A stretch of 64,000 nt of DNA from Bacilli bacterium (GCA_017541325.1 JAFXZI010000005.1:1-64000); one strand, 5' to 3'. Positions 24,819 to 33,199 are shown, counted from the first letter of the stretch. The notes: a model not told the origin generated them from the sequence alone. Numbers and translations are program-made.

Positions 24819-24828
24819 TTTTTTTTAT
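24797..24828. terminator. Bidirectional terminator between convergent genes
   Basis: ACTAACAG (24801-24808), loop ATA, CTGTTAGT (24812-24819), with a T run on the + side and an A run on the other. It serves the small basic protein gene (+) and the interrupted lipoprotein gene (-), and overlaps the ends of both. Confidence 0.88.
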
Positions 24829-25520
24829 TTTGATTTTGTTATAGTAGCTCTGCTTAATTGTAAATATTGTCCTTCTTTTAGAGTGATTATCTTTTTTCCA
24901 TTAAAATTATCATTTGACACTATTTTATTATTTCCAACAGGACCTGACAAAATAGCATAATAACCACTTCCCATACTTTCTACAACGTATTTACCAGGAG
25001 TAATATCTACACCAACTTTATAAAATCCAGATTGATTCCAATTCGTTTGTTCATTTAATGCTTCATATAATTCTTTTGCACCTTTGACTTCTAAATCCTT
25101 AAGTGCAGATGTTTTTACTAAAACACCACTTGTTTCAATATTTCCAGCAGCATGTACATATACATAACCAAAACTATCAAAATTTTCATTGTCTATTATA
25201 TTTCCTGCTGCATCTTCTTCGCTATAATATGATCAGCTTCCTTCAAATTTAACAAATGCATATTCTCCTTTAGGAATATCTCCTTTTATATAATCTCCTG
25301 CATCATATGCTAGATTCTTATCAAACAAATCACTAATTAGTAATAAAGTCTTCTCATATTTTGTTAATTCTTTTTGTTGTTCTGGTTCTTTAACTTCTTC
25401 TTTTTGTTCAGTATCAGTATTTGATGACTGAGCATCATCTGTGTTAGCTTCTTCATTTGATGAACATCCAACAATCAGCAAAGCAAATAATAATACAAAT
25501 AATAATCTAATCTTTTTCAT
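24825..25520 (-). pseudogene. Lipoprotein gene interrupted by one in-frame TGA
   Basis: The ATG at 25520 follows AGGAGG. A signal peptide ends in the lipobox LLIVGC, then a Ser/Asn/Asp/Glu linker. After 95 codons a TGA (25233-25235) ends the frame, but the same frame continues for 135 more sense codons to TAA at 24825-24827. The continuation is clearly protein: the pre-stop segment plus what follows make one copy of a beta-domain, and a second copy follows (YKVGVDITPGKY ... NDNF ... EGQYLQLSRA). This G-Y-x-V-G-x-D-I-x-x-G-x-Y layout is common in Firmicute lipoproteins. Aligning GS*SYY with GSGYY of the second copy suggests GGA became TGA. A nonsense mutation or sequencing error fits best, because TGA is a normal stop elsewhere. 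The first 95 residues alone would lack the folded domain. Confidence 0.85.
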
Positions 25521-25532
25521 TTTAACCTCCTA

Positions 25533-26144
25533 TTATTCAGCTATGAATTCGTGATTTTTGTCACCAAGCATATGTTTATATTCAACTGTGACTTTTTTAG
25601 AATCTTTTGGAACTTCACAATAAATAGATAGAGTTCCTTTTTTTCCTCTAGTTAATTTTAATTGAGTATCTAACCCTGCACCTTCGACACTATAGAATTG
25701 TTCCATATCTTCATCATCGGCATAACAATCAAAATCAGTATAATCTAGAAGGTAATCATCGTCATCTTCTTCATCATCTTTAGTTATATTTTCTGCTGTA
25801 AAAGTGAACTGAACTACTTTATAACCTTCTTTAACTGTTGCATATTCGCTATATTTTTTAAAATCACTATTTGATGAATCAAAGTGCATTTTTATATGTT
25901 TTGATTCAAATGTTTCGCCAACTTTAAATGAAGTTTTACCATTTTGATCATCATATGATTTAAATGCTTTATCAACTTCATTTGCACAACTATTTACACA
26001 AGCTACTAAGCATACAAAAATAATAACAAGGACTATAATTATTTTTAACCAAGTTGGCATTCCTAACTTACCTCCACATTTTGGACATCTTTTTGCATTC
26101 TTTGCAATGTCTTCTTTACAATATTTACATTTCTTTGTTTTCAT
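25533..26144 (-). CDS. Zinc-ribbon membrane protein with extracellular DUF4352-like domain
   Basis: The N-terminus is a Cys4 zinc ribbon (CKYC and CPKCGGK at residues 6-25). One transmembrane helix (about 32-52) and an extracellular beta domain (about 68-203) follow. The domain has phrases like VKEGYKVVQFTFTAEN and a very acidic loop of Asp/Glu (DDEEDDDDY), which fits the DUF4352/telokin-like family of exported proteins. Function is unknown. It starts after AGGAAGGAG. It is the first gene of a minus-strand pair with the interrupted lipoprotein gene 12 nt downstream, and is divergent from the XRE regulator. Confidence 0.82.
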   Translation of the reverse strand: MKTKKCKYCKEDIAKNAKRCPKCGGKLGMPTWLKIIIVLVIIFVCLVACVNSCANEVDKAFKSYDDQNGKTSFKVGETFESKHIKMHFDSSNSDFKKYSEYATVKEGYKVVQFTFTAENITKDDEEDDDDYLLDYTDFDCYADDEDMEQFYSVEGAGLDTQLKLTRGKKGTLSIYCEVPKDSKKVTVEYKHMLGDKNHEFIAE

Positions 26145-26196
26145 ATTTTTCTCCTTCCTATATTTTCATTTTAGTAAATATAGATGCATTTAAACA

Positions 26197-26227
26197 GGAC
26201 ATATTACTTCCCGGACATTTTAGACAT
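26197..26227. promoter_or_regulatory. Possible operator: three (G/A)GACAT repeats between divergent genes
   Basis: GGACAT at 26197-26202 and 26213-26218 and AGACAT at 26222-26227 lie in the short gap between the zinc-ribbon gene (-) and the XRE regulator gene (+). The last two are in the 9-bp near-repeat GGACATTTT/AGACATTTA. A regulator binding site is plausible but not demonstrated. Confidence 0.35.
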
Positions 26228-26259
26228 TTAAAAGTAATTATATTATTGAGGTGAATAGT

Positions 26260-26502
26260 ATGACTACTTTTAAAAGAGAGTTTAACTTTGATAAGAATTT
26301 TATGGTTAAAGTATCAAATAATATTAGAAAATATAGAAATTTAGCTGGAATAACTCAAGAACAGTTAGCGGTTGATGTCGAAAAAAGTTATGATTTTATT
26401 AGAAGACTTGAATATAAAAAAGGAGAAATTGGTTGTTCTATTGAAACATTGTATAGAATTTCAATAGTTTTAGGAGTATCTATAGATAAGTTTTTTGAAT
26501 AA
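26260..26502 (+). CDS. XRE-family helix-turn-helix regulator, 80 aa
   Basis: This is a single-domain Cro/CI-type DNA-binding protein. The HTH runs over residues about 20-75, with NIRKYRNLAGITQEQLAVDV as helices 1-2 and SYDFIRRLEYKKGEIG leading to the recognition region. The end STLYRISIVLGVSIDKFF-like segment (ETLYRISIVLGVSIDKFF) is typical. There is no extra domain. The ATG at 26260 is chosen because GAGGTG at 26249-26254 is its ribosome site. It is divergent from the zinc-ribbon/lipoprotein pair and upstream of the nucleotidyltransferase-like gene, so it could control either. Repeats in the divergent gap are candidate operators. Confidence 0.92.
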   Translation: MTTFKREFNFDKNFMVKVSNNIRKYRNLAGITQEQLAVDVEKSYDFIRRLEYKKGEIGCSIETLYRISIVLGVSIDKFFE

Positions 26503-26523
26503 TTATTCTTTTTATTTTATAAT
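26495..26523 (+). promoter_or_regulatory. Promoter giving a leaderless nucleotidyltransferase transcript
   Basis: TTGAAT at 26495-26500, a 17-bp spacer and TATAAT at 26518-26523. The ATG at 26530 is only 7 nt after the -10 box and there is no ribosome site, so transcription should begin at or next to the start codon. Confidence 0.6.
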
Positions 26524-26529
26524 TATCTT

Positions 26530-26898
26530 ATGAATAAAGAAGAAATCATAAAAAAGTTAAAAATACTAAATTTAGATAAATCAAAATATTTAGTAATCAG
26601 TGGTGCTAGTTTAGTTTGTCATGGAATAATTGATGATACTTCGGATATAGATCTTAGTTGTAGAAGAGATTATTATGATGAGATAGATTGGAAAACTAAA
26701 ACAGGATTGTTTGATACTGAAATAAAATATTTTGATTGTTTTGAAATTGGGCCAAATTTTTATACTGAAGAACGTGATAATATAGAAGGATTTCCTTTTA
26801 TGACTTTAGATGATTGCCTTGAACTTAAGAGAAGGGAGAATAAACCTAAAGATAAAGAATTAATTAAAAAATTAGAAGATTACTTAAATAATAACTAA
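26530..26898 (+). CDS. Nucleotidyltransferase-fold protein, 122 aa
   Basis: Residues about 20-45 hold VISGASLVCHGIIDDTSDID, matching the G-S/A ... D-x-D signature of minimal nucleotidyltransferases (metal-binding Asp pair DID). The C-terminal part FMTLDDCLELKRRENKPKD is the helix typical of small unannotated NTase-like proteins. Such proteins act in antibiotic modification, toxin-antitoxin pairs or other nucleotide transfer. The substrate here is unknown. It lacks a Shine-Dalgarno site and seems leaderless. It follows the XRE gene by 27 nt. A toxin-antitoxin style link between the two is possible, but no HEPN partner is present. Confidence 0.78.
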   Translation: MNKEEIIKKLKILNLDKSKYLVISGASLVCHGIIDDTSDIDLSCRRDYYDEIDWKTKTGLFDTEIKYFDCFEIGPNFYTEERDNIEGFPFMTLDDCLELKRRENKPKDKELIKKLEDYLNNN

Positions 26899-26918
26899 TG
26901 AAAAATCATTAGTTTTTT
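26893..26918 (+). terminator. Terminator overlapping the stop of the nucleotidyltransferase-like gene
   Basis: AACTAATGA (26893-26901), loop AAAA, TCATTAGTT (26906-26914), then T residues. Confidence 0.9.
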
Positions 26919-26920
26919 AG

Positions 26921-26926
26921 TATAAT
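26921..26926 (+). promoter_or_regulatory. -10 box of the EamA transporter gene
   Basis: TATAAT directly after the terminator. The ATG at 26943 gives a leader of about 10 nt with AGGTGATG. Confidence 0.6.
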
Positions 26927-26942
26927 TAACTAAGGTGATGAT

Positions 26943-27824
26943 ATGTATAGCATAATAACATTTTTTTGTTGGGGTATAGCAGATCTTTTTTATAAAAAAG
27001 GAAATGCTAGTGAAAACGAGTATAATCATTTAAAAACAGGAATATTTGTTGGACTTGTAATGGGACTTCATGCAACTTTTTATATGATATTTAAGGGGTT
27101 AAGTTTAAACTTTATTGAGTTAATTAAATACTTACCAGTTTCTCTTTGTTATATTGTTTCAATGATTGTTTCGTATAAAGGGTTTAAGTATATAGAACTA
27201 TCATTAGCTAGTCCTATTGAAAATACTTCAGGAGTTATTACGTCTTTATTATTGTTATTATTCTTTAGAGAAAAATATCCTTTAGTAGCATATGTTGCTT
27301 TCTTTTTAGTTCTAATAGGAATAATAACTATTTCTTTACTTGAAAGAAAAGAAGAAAGAAGTACTGAATTAAAAATATCTAAAAAGAAAAAGATAAGTGT
27401 ACTTATAGTATTATTTCCGATAATATATTGTATTCTTGATGGAGTAGGAACTTTCCTTGATGCTTTATATTTAGATAAATTTAGTATTATTAGTGAAGAT
27501 AGTGCTTTGTTAAGTTATGAATATACTTTTTTAATATATGCATTCTTTTCTTATTTATATTTAAATAGAAAAAAAGAGAAGATAAAAATAAACAAAGAAA
27601 AAGATAAAATCTTAGCAGCAGTACTAGAAACATCTGGTCAATTTTTTTATGTATTTGCGATGGCAAAAGATTCAACAATAGGAGCAACTATAGTTGGATC
27701 ATATTGTATTCTTGCACTAATACTATCTCATATATTCTTAAAAGAAAAATTATCTATTGGAAAGTATATTGGGCTATTTATAGCAATTATAGGAATAGTT
27801 ATACTATCTATTCTAAATATATAA
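26943..27824 (+). CDS. EamA/DMT-family transporter
   Basis: This 293-residue protein has ten hydrophobic helices in two halves of five, as in the drug/metabolite transporter superfamily. The first half ends near residue 137 and a basic linker (RKEERSTELKISKKKK) follows. Each half ends in an EamA-type segment: IENTSGVITSLLLLLFFREK and IVGSYCILALILSHIFLKEK. The substrate cannot be told from sequence. The start ATG has a clear AGGTGATG site and follows a terminator and a -10 box, so the gene is its own unit. The length is normal. Confidence 0.92.
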   Translation: MYSIITFFCWGIADLFYKKGNASENEYNHLKTGIFVGLVMGLHATFYMIFKGLSLNFIELIKYLPVSLCYIVSMIVSYKGFKYIELSLASPIENTSGVITSLLLLLFFREKYPLVAYVAFFLVLIGIITISLLERKEERSTELKISKKKKISVLIVLFPIIYCILDGVGTFLDALYLDKFSIISEDSALLSYEYTFLIYAFFSYLYLNRKKEKIKINKEKDKILAAVLETSGQFFYVFAMAKDSTIGATIVGSYCILALILSHIFLKEKLSIGKYIGLFIAIIGIVILSILNI

Positions 27825-27829
27825 TAATA

Positions 27830-27838
27830 TGTTATAAT
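27830..27838 (+). promoter_or_regulatory. Extended -10 promoter of the 27855-28870 pair
   Basis: TGTTATAAT, 16 nt before the ATG at 27855, lies at the very end of the EamA gene region. Confidence 0.7.
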
Positions 27839-27854
27839 TAAAGAGGTGAGTAGT

Positions 27855-28565
27855 ATGGGACTTAGAGATTTTTTTGGTAGAAAAACAGAAGATAAAGCAA
27901 AAAGAGAATTAATTGAATCAGATATTTTAAGAATAGTTAATGATGCCGCTGCTCAAGGAAGATTTTCATTATTTATGTGTTCTGATATTAAAAACAATTT
28001 TACTAAAGACAAATCTTTGGATACAGTAGAATTCTTCTATGATCTTTGCAAAGGATGGGATGAGATGTGTAATATTCCATTAAACTTTGGCTTGTTTTTA
28101 GATGAGTTGTCTCAAGATGAATCTGTTGTTGTTGGATTGCATCGTACTAATATACGTTACGGAGAAAGAAATGGAGATGTACCTTCATCTAATGATTTAG
28201 TTGATATGATGGAAAACGGTCTAATAAACTATGGACATGCAAACGCTGTCGGTGGAAGTGCTTTTATGAAAGATCCGCCACCATCTCTTACTTTTTCACC
28301 ATTAAAAGGTATAACTGGATATATTAATCTTGTTGGCTCATACAATGGAAACAATACAGTTGTTCTTGCGTGTTTTCCAAGTGAATTAGTAGATGATGAA
28401 TTAGGGATAAAAGATCGTTCTAGAATAGATGAGTTATATGATATGAGTGGTAATAATGCTAGAGTTAGACCAGAACATATGATGGGAGCAATTATAAAAA
28501 ATAATAATGGGTTAGATGAAGTTTTTACTAAAGAAGAAATATTATCATCTAAACTTAATAAATAG
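27855..28565 (+). CDS. Unknown soluble protein, 236 aa
   Basis: No family is recognised. The N-terminus (MGLRDFFGRKTEDKAKREL) is charged and helical. The middle holds VVGLHRTNIRYGER and DLVDMMENGLINYGHANAVG, then strands YINLVGSYNG and TVVLACFPSEL. The H-R-T...GL layout loosely resembles ADP-ribosyltransferase-like openings (His followed by Thr, then a helix ending in GL) and recalls the protein at 23753-24502, but this is weak. There is no signal peptide or membrane helix. The ATG at 27855 follows GAGGTG; the GTG at 27846 overlaps that site and is rejected. It is followed 8 nt later by a small membrane protein gene. Confidence 0.72.
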   Translation: MGLRDFFGRKTEDKAKRELIESDILRIVNDAAAQGRFSLFMCSDIKNNFTKDKSLDTVEFFYDLCKGWDEMCNIPLNFGLFLDELSQDESVVVGLHRTNIRYGERNGDVPSSNDLVDMMENGLINYGHANAVGGSAFMKDPPPSLTFSPLKGITGYINLVGSYNGNNTVVLACFPSELVDDELGIKDRSRIDELYDMSGNNARVRPEHMMGAIIKNNNGLDEVFTKEEILSSKLNK

Positions 28566-28573
28566 GAGGAAAT

Positions 28574-28870
28574 ATGAAAAAAACATTAAGAATAATACTT
28601 GTAATAGCGCTTGTAATTATTATTTTAGCAGTACTAATGTTCTTATTTATATTTAGTCCAGCAGATAAATATGTATGTACTAGTGATGAAGGAAATATTA
28701 CTATTTTATATAAAAAAGATAAAATAGTTGGTGTAACAAACAAAGGATATAGTTTTGATTTAGAAGAACAACAAGAACATGCTAAAAAAGTTGGAATAGA
28801 AACTTATTTAAACGAATTTAATGCGTGGTTTATATCAAATTCTACAAATGGTAAGTGTGAGAAAAAATAG
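28574..28870 (+). CDS. Small membrane-anchored protein, 98 aa
   Basis: One N-terminal transmembrane helix (about residues 7-28) precedes a 65-residue extracellular domain with two cysteines (YVCTSDE and GKCEKK), which may pair. Function is unknown. It begins 8 nt after the previous gene with a strong TAGGAGG site, so the two are co-translated. A terminator follows and overlaps its stop. Confidence 0.75.
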   Translation: MKKTLRIILVIALVIIILAVLMFLFIFSPADKYVCTSDEGNITILYKKDKIVGVTNKGYSFDLEEQQEHAKKVGIETYLNEFNAWFISNSTNGKCEKK

Positions 28871-28890
28871 AAGAGTTATCTTCTATTTTT
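28863..28890 (+). terminator. Terminator after the 28574-28870 gene
   Basis: AAAATAGAAG (28864-28873), loop AGTTAT, CTTCTATTTT (28880-28889). Confidence 0.88.
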
Positions 28891-28903
28891 GTTTATAAAA
28901 AGA

Positions 28904-28909
28904 TATAAT
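28904..28909 (+). promoter_or_regulatory. -10 box of dnaE
   Basis: TATAAT 20 nt before the dnaE start. No clear -35 is seen. Confidence 0.55.
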
Positions 28910-28929
28910 TAAATAAAGGAAGTGATATT

Positions 28930-31863
28930 ATGTATATACCTTTATATGTAAAGAGTAACTATTCTTTATTATCAAGTTTAGTTACAATAGATAATTTAGT
29001 AGATTTATGTATATTACATAATATTACAGAAATTGCACTTTGTGATGATGATTTAACTTATGTCATGAACTTTTATAAAAAGTGCAAAGAAAAAAATATA
29101 AAACCAATTATTGGACTAGATGTAAAAATAGATGACTTATCTATACTTTTATATGCTAGAAATTATGATGGATATAAATCTTTGATAAAAATGTCTACTT
29201 TAAAATATAGTAGAGAAATAACTATAGAAGATTTAAAAAAATATAATAAAGAACTTATATGTATATTGCCTTTTTCTAGTATAAAGAAATATGAAGAATT
29301 AAAAAGTATTTATAAAGAGTTATATTTAGGATATCAAGATAAAGGAGAAGAGAAAATTGTCTCTGATATTAGTGATAATATTGTCTTTTTAAATAAGATT
29401 TTATATTTAAAAGAAGAAGAAAAGTCATTTCTTAAATATTTATATATGATAAGAGATGGAAAAACTATTAGTGATGAAATAGATTTATTAGATGAAGTTA
29501 ACTATTATATAGATGATAATGAAGTAATAAATATATCTTCTAATAAAGGGCTTATTAATACTAAATTGATTGCAGATTCTTGTAATTTTGAATTTGTTGA
29601 TAATGGAATTCTTTTACCAATATATGAAACAGGAAATGGTAATAGTGATGATTATTTAGAGAAATTAAGTATTAAAGGATTACAAAAAAGGCTTAATAAT
29701 AATATAGATAATATCTATAAAGAAAGATTATTGTATGAGTTATCTATTATTAAAAAGATGGGGTTTTCTAATTATTTTTTAGTTGTTTATGACTTTATTA
29801 AATATGCAAAACAAAACAATATTTTAGTTGGACCAGGAAGAGGTTCTGCGGTTGGTTCATTAGTTGCATATTCTTTAGGTATTACTGATATCGATCCGCT
29901 AGAATATAATCTATTATTTGAAAGATTTTTAAATCCAGAACGTATTTCTATGCCTGATATAGATACTGATTTTCCAGATGTTTATCGTGATCAAGTAATT
30001 GATTATGTAAAAGAAAAATATGGAGAAAAGAAAGTAGCAGGAATAGTTACTTTTGGTACTATGAGTACTAGACTTGTAATTCGAGATGTTGGTCGTGTTT
30101 TAAATGCGGAAGCTAAAGATATAGATTATTTATGTAAAAAAGTTCCAACTACATCAAAACAAAAAATTGGATACTTTTATCAAAATGATAAAGAATTTAG
30201 AAGTATGATTGATAGTGATGAAAAATTAAAACTTCTTTATAGAATATGTACGAAGATTGAAGGATTTCCTCGTCATACATCTATGCATGCAGCGGGAATA
30301 ATAATGAGTAAAGTTGATTTAGATACAGTTATTCCTTTAGTTAAAAATAATGATATTTATTTATCTGGATATACTATGGAATACCTTGAAGAGTTAGGTT
30401 TAATAAAGATGGATTTCTTAGGATTAAAAAACTTAACTACTATTATGAATATTATTAAAGATATTGAAACAAACGAAAATATTAGTATCAATTTTTCTAA
30501 TATTCCTTTAGATGATAAAGATGCAATTAATATTTTTAAAAGAGCAGATACATTAGGTATATTCCAATTTGAATCTGTTGGTATGAGGGAATTTATTAGA
30601 AAATTAAAACCAAATAATTTAGATGATATTATTGCAGCGATTGCTTTGTTCCGACCAGGAGCAGCTGTAAATATTGATTCTTATATTTTGAGAAAACAAG
30701 GAAAAGAAAAAATAACTTATTTAGATGATTCTTTAAAAGATATATTAGAACCTACTTATGGAATAATAATATATCAGGAACAAATTATGCAAATTGCAAG
30801 TACTCTTGCAGGATTTACATTAGGAGAAGCAGATATCTTAAGAAAAGCAATGAGTAAAAAGAAGAAAGATATTTTATCTAGCCAGGAAGAAAAGTTTATA
30901 AATGGTTGCATAAAAAATGGACATAGCAAAGAAAAAGCAAAAGAAATATTTGATTTAATATTAAATTTTGCTAATTATGGTTTTAATAAATCACATTCTG
31001 TAGCATATTCAATTATTGCTTATCGTATGGCTTATTTAAAAGCAAAATATCCAAAGTATTTCTTTAGTAATCTAATGAGTTCAGTTATTGGAAGCGAAGT
31101 TAAGACTAAAGAATATTTAGATGAAGCTAGAAGACTAAATATAAAAATTCTACTTCCATCTATTACAAAAAGTAGTAATCATTTTGTAGTAGAAAAAGCT
31201 GGAATTAGATTTCCTCTTTCTAATATTAAAAATATTGGAGTAGCAATTTCAAGCGACATTATTAATAATAGAAGAGAATTTACTGATATATTTGATTGTA
31301 TTAGTACAATTTTATCTAAAAATGTTAATAAGAGTACTCTAGAATCATTAATTTATGCATCTTGTTTTGATGAGTTCGGATATAATAAAAGAACCTTAAT
31401 TGAAAATATAGATGTATTAATTAATTATGCTAATTTATCAATGGATTTAGATCCATCTTTAATATTAAAACCTGAAATAGAAATTAAAGATGAATATCAT
31501 AAAGATTATCTTATGGATAAAGAAAAAGAATTGTTTGGATTCTATTTAAGTGAATATCCTACTACTAAATATAAAACTGAATATAAGACTATTAATTCTA
31601 ATGAAATAGATTCATACTTTAATAAAGTAGTAGACTTAGTTCTATTAATTGACAGAGTAAAAGAGACAAATACTAAGAAAGATGAGATTATGGCTTTTGT
31701 ATCTGGAAGTGATGAATATGGTACTTGTAGTCTAACATTATTTCCAAAAACATATGATACTTATCCTGTCAAAAAAGGACAAATAATTCTTGTTAGAGGT
31801 ACTGTTGAAAGAAGATTTGATAAGTACCAAATAGTAGTTGATAAAATTAAATACTTAAACTAA
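28930..31863 (+). CDS. dnaE: DNA polymerase III alpha subunit, DnaE type
   Basis: This 977-residue C-family polymerase is short for a DnaE and near the size seen in Mollicute relatives. In PolC-bearing Firmicutes, DnaE extends RNA primers before PolC takes over. The N-terminal PHP domain (about 1-190) is degenerate: the usual HSDYS metal motif reads VKSNYS. The polymerase core has GPGRGSAVGS (about 301-310), the catalytic Asp motif MPDIDTDFPD (about 340-349), FRPGAA and NKSHSVAYS. A C-terminal OB-fold (about 885-970, from VVDLVLLIDRV) replaces longer tails. Its ribosome site is AAAGGAAGTGATATT. It is monocistronic. The intact polymerase motifs and lost PHP residues indicate a polymerase without PHP-based proofreading. 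Confidence 0.95.
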   Translation: MYIPLYVKSNYSLLSSLVTIDNLVDLCILHNITEIALCDDDLTYVMNFYKKCKEKNIKPIIGLDVKIDDLSILLYARNYDGYKSLIKMSTLKYSREITIEDLKKYNKELICILPFSSIKKYEELKSIYKELYLGYQDKGEEKIVSDISDNIVFLNKILYLKEEEKSFLKYLYMIRDGKTISDEIDLLDEVNYYIDDNEVINISSNKGLINTKLIADSCNFEFVDNGILLPIYETGNGNSDDYLEKLSIKGLQKRLNNNIDNIYKERLLYELSIIKKMGFSNYFLVVYDFIKYAKQNNILVGPGRGSAVGSLVAYSLGITDIDPLEYNLLFERFLNPERISMPDIDTDFPDVYRDQVIDYVKEKYGEKKVAGIVTFGTMSTRLVIRDVGRVLNAEAKDIDYLCKKVPTTSKQKIGYFYQNDKEFRSMIDSDEKLKLLYRICTKIEGFPRHTSMHAAGIIMSKVDLDTVIPLVKNNDIYLSGYTMEYLEELGLIKMDFLGLKNLTTIMNIIKDIETNENISINFSNIPLDDKDAINIFKRADTLGIFQFESVGMREFIRKLKPNNLDDIIAAIALFRPGAAVNIDSYILRKQGKEKITYLDDSLKDILEPTYGIIIYQEQIMQIASTLAGFTLGEADILRKAMSKKKKDILSSQEEKFINGCIKNGHSKEKAKEIFDLILNFANYGFNKSHSVAYSIIAYRMAYLKAKYPKYFFSNLMSSVIGSEVKTKEYLDEARRLNIKILLPSITKSSNHFVVEKAGIRFPLSNIKNIGVAISSDIINNRREFTDIFDCISTILSKNVNKSTLESLIYASCFDEFGYNKRTLIENIDVLINYANLSMDLDPSLILKPEIEIKDEYHKDYLMDKEKELFGFYLSEYPTTKYKTEYKTINSNEIDSYFNKVVDLVLLIDRVKETNTKKDEIMAFVSGSDEYGTCSLTLFPKTYDTYPVKKGQIILVRGTVERRFDKYQIVVDKIKYLN

Positions 31864-31870
31864 TATTTCC

Positions 31871-31899
31871 TTGTTTATGTATTAATTTTACTATATAAT
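31871..31899 (+). promoter_or_regulatory. Promoter of tig
   Basis: TTGTTT at 31871-31876, a 17-bp spacer and TATAAT at 31894-31899, followed by a short leader with GGAGGAG. Confidence 0.7.
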
Positions 31900-31921
31900 A
31901 TATCTTGTTGGAGGAGTTAAT

Positions 31922-33199
31922 ATGGCAAAGAAAAAAGAAGAAACAAATAGCAATGTACATGAAATAGTAGTAAAAATTGATGGTTCTGAATGGAAAGAAG
32001 CACTAGATGCTGCATTTGAATCAAAAAGAAAAGAAGTAACAGTTAGCGGATTTAGAAAAGGTAAAGTACCAAGAGATGTATATGAAAAGAATTTCGGTAA
32101 AGAAAGTTTATATACAACTGCAATTGATAGTGTTATGCAAATTGCATATATGAAAGCTCTTGATGATTCTAAATTAGTACCTGTTGTACAACCTAAAGTA
32201 GATATTACTGCTATAGATGATGAACATATAGAATTTACTTTTATATTTGTTACTAAACCTGAAGTAAAAGTAAAAAAATATAAAGGATTAAAAGTAACTA
32301 AAGAAAAAGTAAAAGTAACTAAAGAAGAAGTAGAAGCAGAATTAAAAAAATTACTTGAACAATATGGAGAAGTAAAAGTAAAAGAAAAAGGAAAATTAGA
32401 AAAAGGTAATATCGCAGTTATTGATTTTGAGGGATTTGATGATGGTGTTCCATTTGAAGGTGGAAAAGCAGAAAACTATGAACTTGAAATTGGAAGTAAT
32501 ACTTTTATTCCTGGATTTGAAGATCAATTAATAGGAATGAAATCACATGATGAAAAAGATATTAAAGTAACTTTCCCTGAAGAATATCCTGCAGAAAACT
32601 TAAAAGGAAAAGAAGTTGTATTTAAAGTTAAACTTCATGAAATTAAAGAAAAGGTTGAAAGAGATTTTGATGAAGAATTATTTGAAGATTTAGGAATGGA
32701 AGGAGTTAATAGTAAAGAGACTCTTGAAGCAGAAATTAAAGCAAATATTGAAGCACAAAAAGAAACAGATGCTGAGAATAATTATGTAGATGCTTTACTT
32801 GAAGCAGTATCTGAAAATACTGAAGTAGAAATTCCTGATGAAATGATTGACGAAGAAACAGATAGACTTCTTGGACGTTATGAAGAACAATTAAAAATGC
32901 AAGGAATAACATTAGATTTGTATTATCAAATTACAAATACTAAAGAAGAAGATTTAAGAGACCAAATAGCTAAAGAATCTGCTAAAAATGTTAAGTATCG
33001 TTTAATGCTTGAAGAAATTATGGAAAAAGAAAAAATTGAAGTTAGTGATGCTGATGCTGATGCAGAAGCAGAAAACTTAGCTAATAAATACGGAATGAAG
33101 AAAGATGAATTCTTAACTTCATTTGGTGGACTTGAAATGATTAAATACGATTTAGAAATTCGTAAAGTAGTAGACTTATTAAAAGAAGAAAACAAATAG
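31922..33199 (+). CDS. tig: Trigger factor
   Basis: This 425-residue ribosome-associated chaperone binds nascent chains at the exit tunnel. The N-terminal domain (about 1-145) contains the ribosome-binding signature GFRKGKVPR. The FKBP-type prolyl isomerase domain follows (about 150-245), with NIAVIDFEGFDDGVPFEGG and IPGFEDQLIGM. The C-terminal helical cradle (about 250-425) is very acidic. The normal ATG follows GGAGGAG. It is transcribed alone from a recognisable promoter and ends in a hairpin that includes its stop codon. Everything expected of the family is present. Confidence 0.96.
   Translation: MAKKKEETNSNVHEIVVKIDGSEWKEALDAAFESKRKEVTVSGFRKGKVPRDVYEKNFGKESLYTTAIDSVMQIAYMKALDDSKLVPVVQPKVDITAIDDEHIEFTFIFVTKPEVKVKKYKGLKVTKEKVKVTKEEVEAELKKLLEQYGEVKVKEKGKLEKGNIAVIDFEGFDDGVPFEGGKAENYELEIGSNTFIPGFEDQLIGMKSHDEKDIKVTFPEEYPAENLKGKEVVFKVKLHEIKEKVERDFDEELFEDLGMEGVNSKETLEAEIKANIEAQKETDAENNYVDALLEAVSENTEVEIPDEMIDEETDRLLGRYEEQLKMQGITLDLYYQITNTKEEDLRDQIAKESAKNVKYRLMLEEIMEKEKIEVSDADADAEAENLANKYGMKKDEFLTSFGGLEMIKYDLEIRKVVDLLKEENK

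Noticed and set aside
25233-25235. TGA read as tryptophan (Mycoplasma-type code)
   Set aside because: TGA is the natural stop of the VirB4 N-domain gene, mutM and dnaG, at the right lengths and with overlapping or adjacent next-gene starts. A code change would run these into neighbours.
23449-28870. Genomic island inserted at the 3' end of tRNA-Cys
   Set aside because: The position and mixed gene content suggested it, but I found no integrase and no second copy of the tRNA 3' end in the following 5 kb.
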